Shown: positions 1 through 9,070, counted from the stretch's first letter. The stretch is 64,000 nucleotides of DNA from Bradyrhizobiaceae bacterium (GCA_020544565.1 CP078014.1:2482016-2546015); one strand, 5' to 3'. Program-made: numbers and translations. Notes: generated by a model not told the origin, from the letters alone.

Positions 1-1
1 G

Positions 2-1075
2 ATCGTACCCTGGAACTTCCCGCTTAACCTCAGCTTCAGCCCGCTCGCCTCCATCTTTGCGGCCGGCAACCGCGCGATGGTGAAGATGTCGGAAAATTCA
101 CCGACCCTCGCCCGGCTTCTCGCGCGCCTGTCCCCTCGCTACCTTCCCGTCGAAAAGCTGGCTTTCTTTGAAGACGGCGGCGGTCGCGGGCCAGCATTCT
201 CCTCATTGCCCTTCGACCACCTGCTGTTCACGGGATCCGGCGCAACGGGCCGTTCGGTGATGGCAAATGCAGCGCGAAATCTCACACCGGTCACGCTCGA
301 ACTGGGCGGCAAGTCGCCGGCGATCGTCGGACCGGATTTTCCCATCAAAACGGCGGCCGAGCGCATCCTTTGGGTGAAAATGTTCAATGCGGGTCAAATC
401 TGCACGAACGTGGACTACGTCTTTTTGCCAAAGAACAGTGAAAACGCATTCGTCGATCACTGCCGCCAACTCTTCGCTGCGCGTTTTCCCAACATCAATG
501 GTCCGGACTACACGTCCATCATCGACGACAGAGCCTTCGACAGGCTGGAGGCGACGCTGGACGATGCAAAGCGCAAAGGCGCACTCCTCGTCAATCTTGC
601 AGAAAACCAGAACTGCGATGCCACGCTCCGCAAGTTTCCGCCGCATCTCGTCTTAGATCCGACGGACGACATGCTGCTCATGCAACGCGAGATCTTCGGC
701 CCGATACTCCCTGTGAAAACCTACGAAAATCGGCAAGAAGTCGCCGCTTACATCAATCGGCATGACCGGCCTCTCGCCATCTATCCATTTACCCATGATG
801 CCGGCCTGCGAGATTTCTACATTTCGCACGTCATGTCTGGCGGCGTATCGGTCAATGAAGCCCTTCTGCATGTCGGTCAGCACGACCTGCCGTTTGGCGG
901 CGTTGGCGCCAGCGGCATGGGCCACTACCATGCTCGCGAAGGATTCAATACGTTTTCCAAGCTGCGCCCAATTTTCTACCAAGGCCCGATTTCACCGATC
1001 CAGTGGCTGTTTCAGCCGCCCTACGCCAGTCGCCCGCTGAAGATCCTGCAGGCGATGATCCGTTTAAAGACCTGA
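2..1075 (+). CDS. Aldehyde dehydrogenase, coniferyl-aldehyde/class 3 type (5' end outside window)
   Basis: NAD(P)-dependent oxidation of an aldehyde to the acid; the subtype resembles coniferyl aldehyde dehydrogenases. The frame is already open at base 2 with the conserved block IVPWNFPLNLSFSP, so the ATG at 77 is internal and the true start lies off the window. Visible motifs are the cofactor loop FTGSGATGR, LELGGKSP with the general-base Glu, FNAGQICTNVDYV with the nucleophilic Cys, and EIFGPILPV. The C-terminus PFGGVGASGMGHYH is also typical. It ends at TGA 1073-1075 and is followed by decayed sequence, so no operon partner is visible downstream. Family assignment is secure; the substrate (aromatic versus aliphatic aldehyde) is inferred. 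Confidence 0.88.
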   Translation: MVPWNFPLNLSFSPLASIFAAGNRAMVKMSENSPTLARLLARLSPRYLPVEKLAFFEDGGGRGPAFSSLPFDHLLFTGSGATGRSVMANAARNLTPVTLELGGKSPAIVGPDFPIKTAAERILWVKMFNAGQICTNVDYVFLPKNSENAFVDHCRQLFAARFPNINGPDYTSIIDDRAFDRLEATLDDAKRKGALLVNLAENQNCDATLRKFPPHLVLDPTDDMLLMQREIFGPILPVKTYENRQEVAAYINRHDRPLAIYPFTHDAGLRDFYISHVMSGGVSVNEALLHVGQHDLPFGGVGASGMGHYHAREGFNTFSKLRPIFYQGPISPIQWLFQPPYASRPLKILQAMIRLKT

Positions 1076-1249
1076 ACTAGCGCAGTCGTTTCGGGCTATC
1101 GGTCCCTTCCAGGGAACGATAGCTTCGCACCTGAAGGTTGGTCCGTTTCGCACAGTTGCCCAGTTGGACCAGCAGCACGTCAGACTCGGGGCACGCGCGC
1201 GCGCCTCGTTCGAGAAATCGGTCCCCAGGGGGACTCCGGTCGTTTCATC

Positions 1250-1381
1250 GATATCCATGAGCAACGACATTCTCATCTGGCCGTTGCGCTGGATGTGTAA
1301 GCGAGCAGCAGCATCGGCGCCGTCCGGGTCGCGACGTGCTACTACGTCCACAATCGCCTGATGTTCTCTGCCGATCTCAGC
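1250..1381 (-). pseudogene. Remnant of a GntR/FCD-type regulator C-terminus
   Basis: About 44 residues on the minus strand read like the end of an FCD ligand-binding domain: EHQAIVDVVARRDPDGADA followed by AARLHIQRN, the usual helix that closes GntR regulators of the FadR subfamily. No helix-turn-helix or upstream FCD sequence is found in the flanking DNA. On the plus strand at about 1500-1630 there is a second possible scrap, VLPLSDAAKRRI, which could be the tail of an amidohydrolase. The whole gap 1076-1609 therefore looks like a graveyard of two or more genes. Assignment rests on a short motif only. Confidence 0.4.
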
Positions 1382-1609
1382 TGATCGGCCGGGAAGCGAA
1401 TAGGTTACCGGTCTTGGTCGGAGACCATTGCCAGCGCGGCAGCGACAAGACCATCCCGGATCCGGCATATCAGTCGGAGTGCGGTCCGCGCGGTCCGGCT
1501 TCATGCTGGCCGACACTCGATACAAAAAGATCGGCGATGCTTTCGCCGCAGCGGTGCTGCCCCTGAGTGACGCCGCAAAGCGCCGTATCTCGAAGATGAC
1601 GCCTGAAAA

Positions 1610-2665
1610 CTACCGCAGGCTGGCGTTGAATTTTGCCAGCGCGTCGGAGCCAGGACAAAGCTCCTTCGCGTTGAGAGTGTTCAGCGGAGCCTTCACGGTG
1701 TTGAGCGCGGCGTGCAGGTCCGTCGGCTCCTTGTCGACGTACAGAAGCCCGGTGACGATCTCGCCCGCCGCGTGGCTCTGCTGGAGATAGGTCATCGCCT
1801 TGACGCGGTCGTGCGGATCGTAGTTCGGCGCGACCTTGCGCAGCACCAGTTTCGAGCCGTCATGCTGCTCGACAACCTCGACGGTGCCGGGCGCATAGTC
1901 GGCCGTGATCGGCGCGCGGCCGGTGAGGAAGTCGAGACGGTTCACCGCCATGTTGTGCTCGCGCACGTAGTCGAAGCTTTTGGTCGAGCCGGCATGATTG
2001 TTGAACGCGATGCACGGCGACAGCACGTCGATGAAGGCGACGCCTTCATGCTCGATCGCGCCTTTGATCAAGGGGACGAGTTGCGTCTTATCGCCAGAGA
2101 ATGAGCGCGCGACGTATGTCGCGCCGAGCTGCAGCGCGATGGCGACGAGGTCGATGGCGTTGTCGGAGTTGAGCACGCCCTTCTTAGACTTCGATCCGCG
2201 GTCGGCTGTGGCGGAGAACTGGCCCTTGGTGAGACCGTACACGCCATTGTTCTCGACGATGTAGGTCATGTTGACGCCGCGCCGGATCGCGTGGGCGAAC
2301 TGGCCGAACCCGATGGAGGCCGAGTCGCCATCGCCGGAGACACCGAGATAGATGAGATCGCGGTTTGCGAGGTTTGCCCCAGTGAGCACCGACGGCATGC
2401 GGCCATGCACGGAGTTGAAGCCGTGCGACTGGCCGAGGAAGTAATCCGGCGTCTTCGACGAGCAACCGATGCCGGAAATTTTCGCTACACGATGCGGCTC
2501 GATGGCGAGTTCGAAGCATGCCGTGATGATCGCGCCGGTGATCGAGTCGTGGCCGCAACCCGCGCAGAGCGTGGAGATCTTCCCCTCGTAGTCGCGGTGC
2601 GTGTAACCGAGATCGTTCTTCGGCAATTCAGGGTGGTGGAATTTCGGTTTGGTCAGGTAAGTCAT
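1610..2665 (-). CDS. korB: 2-oxoacid:ferredoxin oxidoreductase, beta subunit
   Basis: TPP-binding subunit of a 2-oxoacid (probably 2-oxoglutarate) : ferredoxin oxidoreductase, 351 residues, the usual KorB length. Visible are the Cys-rich entry CAGCGHDSITGA near residue 35, ISGIGCSSKTPDYF, HGRMPSVLTGANLANRDL, and the TPP/Mg motif GDGDSASIG closing with VENNGVYGLTKGQ. It is the last gene of a leftward operon whose order is Fe-S/FAD subunit, korA, korB. The 142-bp gap to korA holds a hairpin repeat and no promoter that I can identify. Substrate preference (2-oxoglutarate versus other 2-oxoacids) is inferred from subunit layout and not from a specific residue. Confidence 0.9.
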   Translation of the reverse strand: MTYLTKPKFHHPELPKNDLGYTHRDYEGKISTLCAGCGHDSITGAIITACFELAIEPHRVAKISGIGCSSKTPDYFLGQSHGFNSVHGRMPSVLTGANLANRDLIYLGVSGDGDSASIGFGQFAHAIRRGVNMTYIVENNGVYGLTKGQFSATADRGSKSKKGVLNSDNAIDLVAIALQLGATYVARSFSGDKTQLVPLIKGAIEHEGVAFIDVLSPCIAFNNHAGSTKSFDYVREHNMAVNRLDFLTGRAPITADYAPGTVEVVEQHDGSKLVLRKVAPNYDPHDRVKAMTYLQQSHAAGEIVTGLLYVDKEPTDLHAALNTVKAPLNTLNAKELCPGSDALAKFNASLR

Positions 2666-2691
2666 CGGCTACGTCCTTCCGGGCCGTCCTT

Positions 2692-2732
2692 GTCCTTCGA
2701 GACGGTCCTGCGGACCTCCTCGGGATGAGGAC
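2692..2732. repeat. Dispersed hairpin repeat between korA and korB
   Basis: A compact palindromic unit with outer arms GTCCT/AGGAC and an inner stem GGTCC-TGC-GGACC, of the kind scattered through rhizobial intergenic regions. It sits inside the 142-bp korA-korB gap, where it could fold in the mRNA and affect relative expression or stability of the two subunits. The mobility and the effect on expression are inference. Confidence 0.5.
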
Positions 2733-2807
2733 GGATAAACCCAGCAGTTTTTCTCATTTGATGAGCGATTCCGCAGGGCGCGTCTCGAAAGACCATGAAT
2801 CGCTGCA

Positions 2808-4661
2808 TCATGCCGCACCCATGCGTTTCACGTTCAGCGTATCGAGGTGCTTGCCAATCGCGCCGGCGATGAAGCGGGCTGTGATCGGCGTGCCGTCGAA
2901 GTGCAGGATTGGCACGAGCCGCATCGGGTCGAGATTGAGCTCGTTGATCAGCATCATGCGAAGCTGCGCGTCGCGATTCTGCTCGACGACGAAGACGAAA
3001 TCGTGTTCGAGGATGAAATCGGTGACGTCCTGCGCGAACGGGAAGCCGCGCACGCGTAGCGAGTTGAGGTGCTTGCCTTCGGCTTCGAGCCGAAGGCTCG
3101 CTTCGTCCATCGCGGGCGCGGTGGAGCCGAAATAGATGACGCCATGCCTGGCCGGCTTCTTCGCTTGGTGGCGGATCGGCGGCGGAACGAGTTTCTTCGC
3201 AGTCTCGAACTTGCGAAGCAGACGCATCACGTTGTCGACGTAGACGGGACCTTCCTCGCTATAGCGCGCGTAACGGTCGCGCGAAGTGCCGCGGGTAAAG
3301 AACGCGCCCTTGGTCGGATGCGTGCCAGGGTAAGTGCGGAATGGGATGCCGTCGCCGTCGACGTCCAGGTAGCGGCCAAAGTCCTTGCCGGCCTCCAGAT
3401 CGGCAGCGGTCATCACCTTGCCGCGGTCGTACTGGCGGCTGTCGTCCCACTGCAGCGGCGCGGAGAGGTGGTGGTTCATGCCGATCTCGAGATCGAGCAT
3501 GACGAAGATCGGCGTCTGCAGACGATCCGCGAGATCGAAAGCGCGCGCGCCAAACTCGAACGCCTCCGTCGGGTTCTTCGGGAAGAGCAGGACGTGCTTG
3601 GTGTCGCCGTGCGACGCGTAGGCGCAGGAGAGCAGGTCGCATTGCTGCGTGCGCGTCGGCATGCCAGTGGAGGGGCCAGCGCGCTGGATGTTGATCAGCA
3701 CGGACGGAATTTCCGCGAAGTAGGCGAGACCGATGAACTCCGTCATCAGCGAGATGCCGGGGCCGGAGGTGGCCGTGAAGGCGCGCGCGCCGTTCCATCC
3801 CGCGCCGATCACCATGCCGATCGAAGCGAGCTCGTCCTCGGCCTGCACGATGGCGAATTTCGCCTCGCCGGTTTCCTTGTCCATGCGGAAGCGGTGGCAA
3901 TGGCTGGTGAAGGCTTCGGCGACCGACGACGAAGGCGTAATGGGGTACCACGCGCACACCGTCGCGCCGCCATAGACGGCGCCGAGCGCGACCGCCGAGT
4001 TGCCCTCGATGAAGATGCGGTCGCCGACCGCATCCGCCTTCTGCACCGTCAGGCCGATCGGGCAGCGCAGGTTCTTCAGCGCCCAGTCGCGACCGAGGTG
4101 CAGCGCATGCACGTTGGGCGCAATCAGCTTGTCCTTGCCCTTGAACTGCTCGCCGAGCAGTTTGACGATTGCCGACACGTCCATGTCGAGCAGCGCGGAA
4201 AGGGCGCCGATATAGATGATGTTCTTGAAGAGCTGGCGTTGGCGCGGCTCCTTGTACTCCGCATTGGTGATGGCGGTGAGCGGCACACCGATCACCGTGA
4301 TGTCAGGGCGGAATTTCGAGGCCGGCATCGGTTTCGTCGAGTCGTAGAGGAGGTAACCTCCCGGCTCGATCGAAGCGACGTCCTTGTCCCAGGTCTGCGG
4401 GTTCATCGCGACCATGAGGTCGACGCCGCCACGCGCGCCGAGATAGCCGTCGCCTGAGATGCGGACCTCATACCATGTCGGCAGGCCCTGGATGTTCGAC
4501 GGAAAGATGTTGCGCGGCGCGACCGGCACGCCCATTCGCATCACGGCGCGGGCAAACAGCTCGTTGGCACTCGCCGAGCCCGAGCCGTTGACATTGGCGA
4601 AGCGGACGACGAAGTCGTTGACGCTGACGAGCGGCTTGATTTGCGGATTGGTCATGGTCAT
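2808..4661 (-). CDS. korA: 2-oxoacid:ferredoxin oxidoreductase, fused gamma-alpha subunit
   Basis: Catalytic partner of KorB; together they decarboxylate a 2-oxoacid, form the acyl-CoA and reduce ferredoxin. The 617-residue protein has an N-terminal gamma domain (residues about 15-190: RFANVNGSGSASANELF, GGVDLMVAMNPQTW) fused to the alpha domain (YPITPSSSVAEAF, TATSGPGISLMTEF, RAGPSTGMPTRTQQ). The start chosen is ATG 4659-4661: it follows the stop of the upstream gene by 5 bp, has AAGGGC ahead of it, and gives the family N-terminus MTMTNPQIK; a longer in-frame extension upstream overlaps the neighbour and is unlikely. A second ATG two codons later is possible. Tight spacing shows cotranscription with the upstream Fe-S/flavin subunit. 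Confidence 0.92.
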   Translation of the reverse strand: MTMTNPQIKPLVSVNDFVVRFANVNGSGSASANELFARAVMRMGVPVAPRNIFPSNIQGLPTWYEVRISGDGYLGARGGVDLMVAMNPQTWDKDVASIEPGGYLLYDSTKPMPASKFRPDITVIGVPLTAITNAEYKEPRQRQLFKNIIYIGALSALLDMDVSAIVKLLGEQFKGKDKLIAPNVHALHLGRDWALKNLRCPIGLTVQKADAVGDRIFIEGNSAVALGAVYGGATVCAWYPITPSSSVAEAFTSHCHRFRMDKETGEAKFAIVQAEDELASIGMVIGAGWNGARAFTATSGPGISLMTEFIGLAYFAEIPSVLINIQRAGPSTGMPTRTQQCDLLSCAYASHGDTKHVLLFPKNPTEAFEFGARAFDLADRLQTPIFVMLDLEIGMNHHLSAPLQWDDSRQYDRGKVMTAADLEAGKDFGRYLDVDGDGIPFRTYPGTHPTKGAFFTRGTSRDRYARYSEEGPVYVDNVMRLLRKFETAKKLVPPPIRHQAKKPARHGVIYFGSTAPAMDEASLRLEAEGKHLNSLRVRGFPFAQDVTDFILEHDFVFVVEQNRDAQLRMMLINELNLDPMRLVPILHFDGTPITARFIAGAIGKHLDTLNVKRMGAA

Positions 4662-4666
4662 GACGA

Positions 4667-6457
4667 TCAAGCCCTTGCGCCGCAGGCATGTCCCGCATGC
4701 GTCATGCTGATGAGATATTTGTGCATGTCCCACGCGCCGGTCGGGCAACGCTCGGCGCAGAGGCCACAGTGCAGGCACATGTCCTCGTCCTTCACCATCA
4801 CGCGGCCGGTCTTGAGATTATCGGCGACATAAAGGTCCTGGGAGAGATTGTTGGCGGGCGCCTTGAGATGCTGACGCAATTCGTGCTCCTCACGGTTCTC
4901 CGTGAAGGTGATGCAATCCATCGGGCAGATGTCGACGCAGGCATCGCACTCGATGCAGACCTCGCCGGTGAACACCGTCTGCACGTCGCAATTGAGGCAG
5001 CGCTCGGCTTCCTTCAGTGCAAGGACCGGATCGTAGCCAAGTTCGACCTCGGTGCGCAGATCCTTGAGCGCGATGTCCTTCTCGCGCAGCGGCACCTTGT
5101 AGCGCTCGTCGAGCGCGATCTCGTTATCGTAGGACCACTCGTGAATGCCCATCTTCTGGCTCACGATGATGACGCCGGGCGCAGGCCGCACCGCGATATC
5201 CTCGTCCTGACAGTACTTGTGGATCGAGATCGCGGCTTCATGGCCGTGCGCGACAGCCCAGATGATGTTCTTCGGCCCGAAGGCAGCGTCGCCGCCGAAG
5301 AACACGCCGGGACGGGTCGATTGCATGGTCTTCTCGTCGATCACCGGCATGTTCCACTTGTCGAACACGATGCCGATATCGCGCTCGATCCACGGGAAGG
5401 CATTCTCCTGGCCGACCGCGACGAGCACGTCGTCGCACGGGATATGCTGGTCCGACTCGCCGGTCGGCACCAGGTTGCGGCGGCCCTTCTCGTCGCGCTC
5501 CGCCTTCACCTTCTCGAAGACGACGCCGGTGAGTTTGCCGTTGGCGTGGGTGAATTCTTTCGGCACCATGAAGTTGAGGATCGGAATATCCTCGTGCAGG
5601 GCATCTTCCTTCTCCCATGGAGACGCCTTCATCTCTTCGAAGCCGGAGCGAACGACGACAGTTACTCGCTCCCCGCCGAGGCGGCGCGCCGTGCGGCAGC
5701 AGTCCATCGCGGTGTTGCCGCCACCGAGCACGACGACACGCTTGCCGATTTGCGTCGTATGGCCGAACGAGACGTTGGAGAGCCATTCGATGCCAATGTG
5801 TACGTTGTTCGCGCTTTCCGTGCGGCCCGGAATGTCCAGATCGCGGCCGCGCGGCGCGCCAGAGCCGACGAACACTGCATCATAACCTTCGGCGAGCATA
5901 GCCTTCAGGCTGTCGATGCGCCTGCCGCCGATGAAATTGACCCCGAGGCCGAGAACATATCCGGTCTCTTCGTCGACCACACTGTCGGGCAGGCGGAACT
6001 TCGGTATCTGCGTCCGCATCATGCCGCCGGCCTTCGGATCATGGTCGAAGACCGTGCACTCATAACCGAGCGGGGCGAGGTCGCGCGCCACGGTCAATGA
6101 GGCCGGGCCGCCGCCAATGAAAGCAATGCGTTTGCCATTCGATGTCGCCGCACGCGACGGCAGGCGATGGCGGATGTCTTCCTTGTGGTCTGCGGCGACG
6201 CGCTTGAGCCGGCAGATCGCGACCGGCTCGTCCTCCACGCGCCCGCGCCGGCAAGCCGGCTCGCAGGGGCGGTCGCACGTGCGCCCGAGAATTCCCGGGA
6301 AGACGTTCGACTTCCAATTGACCATGTAAGCGTCGCTATATCGGCCGGCGGCGATCAAGCGGATATATTCGGGAACCGGCGTATGGGCGGGGCAAGCCCA
6401 CTGGCAGTCGACCACTTTGTGAAAGTAGTTCGGCTGCGCGATGTCTGTCAGTTTCAT
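4667..6457 (-). CDS. GltD-like FAD/NAD(P)-binding Fe-S oxidoreductase, KorC-type partner of KorAB
   Basis: Flavoprotein expected to pass electrons between NAD(P) and the KorAB Fe-S centres. The 596 residues contain an N-terminal Cys cluster of the GltD/DPYD type (CQWACPAHTPVPEYI and CDRPCEPACRRG), a Rossmann FAD site IAFIGGGPASLTVARDLA near residue 110, an NAD(P) site VVLGGGNTAMDCCRTARRL near 248, and GVFFGGDAAFGP for FAD. The C-terminus carries an eight-Cys ferredoxin domain: CIECDACVDICPMDC and, after an insert, CLHCGLCAERCPTGA. First gene of the leftward operon, 5 bp ahead of korA. A three-part 2-oxoglutarate:NADP oxidoreductase of this architecture is known in Azoarcus evansii, where it serves aromatic ring reduction. 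That role here is inference. Confidence 0.82.
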   Translation of the reverse strand: MKLTDIAQPNYFHKVVDCQWACPAHTPVPEYIRLIAAGRYSDAYMVNWKSNVFPGILGRTCDRPCEPACRRGRVEDEPVAICRLKRVAADHKEDIRHRLPSRAATSNGKRIAFIGGGPASLTVARDLAPLGYECTVFDHDPKAGGMMRTQIPKFRLPDSVVDEETGYVLGLGVNFIGGRRIDSLKAMLAEGYDAVFVGSGAPRGRDLDIPGRTESANNVHIGIEWLSNVSFGHTTQIGKRVVVLGGGNTAMDCCRTARRLGGERVTVVVRSGFEEMKASPWEKEDALHEDIPILNFMVPKEFTHANGKLTGVVFEKVKAERDEKGRRNLVPTGESDQHIPCDDVLVAVGQENAFPWIERDIGIVFDKWNMPVIDEKTMQSTRPGVFFGGDAAFGPKNIIWAVAHGHEAAISIHKYCQDEDIAVRPAPGVIIVSQKMGIHEWSYDNEIALDERYKVPLREKDIALKDLRTEVELGYDPVLALKEAERCLNCDVQTVFTGEVCIECDACVDICPMDCITFTENREEHELRQHLKAPANNLSQDLYVADNLKTGRVMVKDEDMCLHCGLCAERCPTGAWDMHKYLISMTHAGHACGARA

Positions 6458-7036
6458 CGATCTCTAATTTCTTGCCTCCAGCCCGCGGAGCCGCAAAAAC
6501 GTTTCTCGCGAGCAGTCGGCATCCCTCGGCGCTCAAGCGTTCAATCGCTCAAGTCGTTATCTCAAATCCTAGTTTAGAGAAATTCCAAGTCAATGTAAGG
6601 CGCTATATGACCGCGAGATGATATGACCGCAAGATGAAGACGATTTTCGCCATTGCGGTGCAATATCCGGTGCGCTTGGCTGCTGCGATGCGGCGAAACG
6701 ATCTCCCACGGCAACGCAAGGAATGCTACGCGCAGACGCTGCGGGCGTGGACGGGCCTGTACGAGCCGTTTTCGCGGCCGTCTACGCGCCCTGGCAGCTT
6801 GGCCTGCCGCCACAAGCAAATCGTTTGCGTTCTCACATCAAGCGCGGGATCGCCGCTTGGAAACGACATTCTGAAGGCGGGTACTCATTGGCGGCGAGGC
6901 TGCACATGAGGAGCTGATAGCTATTCGTTCATCTGCATCAAGCCTCATATCCGCGTTTCTACACCACACGACAGAAGTCCCTCGCCGCCAACTGCTGATG
7001 GCCCACCACGATTACGGAAATTCCCGGAGCGCTTGG
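6458..7036. other. Gene-free gap upstream of the kor operon, with short direct repeats
   Basis: About 580 bp with no credible coding sequence. It must contain the promoter for the leftward kor operon. Two repeat signals are visible. At 6530-6553 there are three adjacent 8-bp units CGCTCAAG, CGTTCAAT, CGCTCAAG, which could be a regulator-binding array about 75 bp upstream of the first kor gene. At 6605-6636 a 16-bp unit ATATGACCGCGAGATG is tandemly duplicated with one mismatch. No recognisable -35/-10 pair is convincing. Confidence 0.4.
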
Positions 7037-7375
7037 ATGAAGGCATCAATGCTGGTGACGCACAGGCGCGTTGTATTGGCTCTCGCTGCAGGCTCATTCC
7101 TGATTCCCGCTCGCACAGCTCCGGCGTCCGGTGTCTCAGCGATCAAAGACCTGCAGCCTGGAGATTTCATTTAACAGCCCGAACTCTCTCCGCGCGGTCC
7201 AAAAGCGGGCAGAACAATATTCCAGCACCTACAACAACACATCCATGCCGAATATGCAGCGGCTGACTTGGAAGGGCGTTGCGCTTCATGCAGGCAATTT
7301 GCCGGGCCACCCGGCTTCGCACGCATGCATTCGCTGGGCTTGCTGCGAATGCGTATCGCGACAGAAAGCGTATAA
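7037..7375 (+). pseudogene. Broken L,D-transpeptidase (ErfK/YbiS/YkuD family)
   Basis: A decayed periplasmic L,D-transpeptidase that once cross-linked or anchored to peptidoglycan. The ATG at 7037 starts a clear signal peptide (VVLALAAGSFLIPAR) and the family lead-in AIKDLQPGDFI, which hits TAA at 7172-7174; reading through the stop continues QPELSPRGP, exactly the usual next block. The central domain is then missing. A frameshifted segment restores the active-site region: SSTYNNTSMPNMQRLTW, then GVALHAGNLPGHPASHACIR. The catalytic Cys (7326-7328) remains but the invariant Gly of SHGC is Ala. After another frameshift the tail ends at 7375. Total length is about half a normal gene: one stop, one internal deletion and two frame changes. 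Confidence 0.82.
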
Positions 7376-7625
7376 CGGCGCTGATGAACAGGCTGGCTCC
7401 AACCTGGCCGGGAAGCTGAAAATGAGACGGGTTGGCAAGTTTTGAGACAGGCCGGCATGGCTGCGCCATTCGCCGACTAGCTACTTTCTCGACCCAGCAG
7501 AAGATCGCGGCAATCGTTTTCCGGGATGAGCGTCAGGCACGCAGCTTCATCTTGTCTCCCGCTTGAGCCGAAGATTCCGGATAATTCAGAGCCGCGGCAG
7601 AACGAGTCGGGAGGCTCAGTCCAGG

Positions 7626-8672
7626 ATGGCAAGGGTCGGCTGCAGCAAAATCGCGCAAGGCGCAAAGCCACACGGAGATGGATTCCATCTCGACCGCAGA
7701 TCACTTCTAACGTTGGGCGCAGGTGCGGTCCTCGCCACCACCAGACTCCATTCTGCCGACGCGCAGGGTCGCGACTATCCCAGCAGACCGATCCAGGTGC
7801 TCGTGCCTTTTGCGGGCGGAAGCGCCAGCGACGTGATCACACGCATCCTACTCAACCGAATGGCCACGTCGCTCGGTCAGACGTTCGTAGTCGAGAACCG
7901 CCCCGGCGCCGGCGGCAACATTGGTACTGCAGCAGCCGTGCATGCCGCACCGGACGGTTACACGCTGCTGATGAGCACCTCGGGACCGCTGGCAGCAAAT
8001 AAATCCTTATTCAAGGAGCTCGGCTATGATCCGCTGAAGGATTTTGCGCCGATCGGCTTGTTCGCTACTCTGCCAAATGTCGTCGTCATCAATTCGAAGC
8101 TTCCGCCGAAATCCCTTCGCGAGTTGGTCGACTACGCCAAGGTGCATCCCAAGGAGCTGAACTATGGCTCAGTCGGCGTGGGCTCGTCGCAACATCTGGC
8201 CGGCGCCTTCTTCGAGCAGCTTACGCGTACCGAACTCACCCACGTTCCCTACCGCAACATTTCCAACTACACGCCGGACTTCATCGCCGGACAAGTCCCG
8301 CTCGGCTTCCAGCTCCTACCGAACGTCATCGGCTTGATCAAAAATGGCGATGCGCGAGCGCTCGCAGTGGCCAGCAACAAGCGCATGGCTGCGCTGCCTG
8401 ACGTTCCGACGGCCGCCGAGGCCGGTCTTCCAGGCTATGAAAGCGCTGCTTGGCTTGCACTTCTGGCTCCCGCCAACACCAGCAAGGCCGTGATCGACAC
8501 GCTCTATGCCGCAATGGTAGATGCGGTGAACGATCCGAAGGTGCGCACCCTCTTAGAGGAGCAGGGAGCCGAACCGTCCATACTTAATCCGGAAGGGTTG
8601 AAAGCTTTCATGGAATTTGAAAGTGCAAAGTGGGCTGCAATCATCAAAAAGATCGGGATTGACCCGATGTGA
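7626..8672 (+). CDS. Bug/TctC-family tricarboxylate transporter periplasmic receptor (orphan)
   Basis: Solute-binding protein of the tripartite tricarboxylate transporter type, 348 residues. A twin-arginine-like signal LDRRSLLTLGAGAVLATT precedes the mature domain, which begins YPSRPIQVLVPFAGGSASDV. Family blocks are VENRPGAGGNIGTAAAVHA, APDGYTLLMSTSGPLA, LNYGSVGVGSSQHLAGAFF and LPDVPTAAEAGLPGYES. ATG 7626 was chosen over an upstream TTG at 7563 because GGGAGG lies about ten bases before it and the upstream extension is unlike the family. No TctA/TctB genes are adjacent, which is normal for the many orphan Bug receptors of this bacterial group; it may share a membrane pair encoded elsewhere. 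The ligand is unknown, typically a carboxylate. Confidence 0.86.
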   Translation: MARVGCSKIAQGAKPHGDGFHLDRRSLLTLGAGAVLATTRLHSADAQGRDYPSRPIQVLVPFAGGSASDVITRILLNRMATSLGQTFVVENRPGAGGNIGTAAAVHAAPDGYTLLMSTSGPLAANKSLFKELGYDPLKDFAPIGLFATLPNVVVINSKLPPKSLRELVDYAKVHPKELNYGSVGVGSSQHLAGAFFEQLTRTELTHVPYRNISNYTPDFIAGQVPLGFQLLPNVIGLIKNGDARALAVASNKRMAALPDVPTAAEAGLPGYESAAWLALLAPANTSKAVIDTLYAAMVDAVNDPKVRTLLEEQGAEPSILNPEGLKAFMEFESAKWAAIIKKIGIDPM

Positions 8673-9070
8673 TCGTTTGGAAGCCATCGTCGCGGTGGTC
8701 AGGCGACGACACCGTCGGCGTGTTCACCTCGACGCGGCGCAGATGCCATCCATATCATGCCAACGGATTCATCCGAATCGGAGTAGATCGACGACCGCCC
8801 ATTTTGGGTAAGCGTATCCGGGTGAAGAGAGTCAACGGCAACTTCATGCGGATGTCTGCTTCGGGTCAGAAGCGAACTTCTCGGGATACTGAAAGTGAGC
8901 GTAGTAGAAACGGAAATTTCTGATCATTCAGGCCGGCACCCCGTGCGATCGAACGGCCTCTGGCCCAACTCCTCTGAAAACGGGAATGTTTTGTGAGATG
9001 GCCGGAGAATACTCCGTCGATTGCAGGCGCGCTGGCGGGAAAAACGGTCGCTGAGGAGAATGAAGACGTA

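Noticed and set aside
3069..4457. 462-codon open frame antisense to korA
   Set aside because: Arg/His/Val-rich composition, typical of the GC-rich opposite strand; korA has full domain support.
4688..6100. 470-codon open frame antisense to the GltD-like gene
   Set aside because: No motif; shadow of the third-codon GC bias of the real gene.
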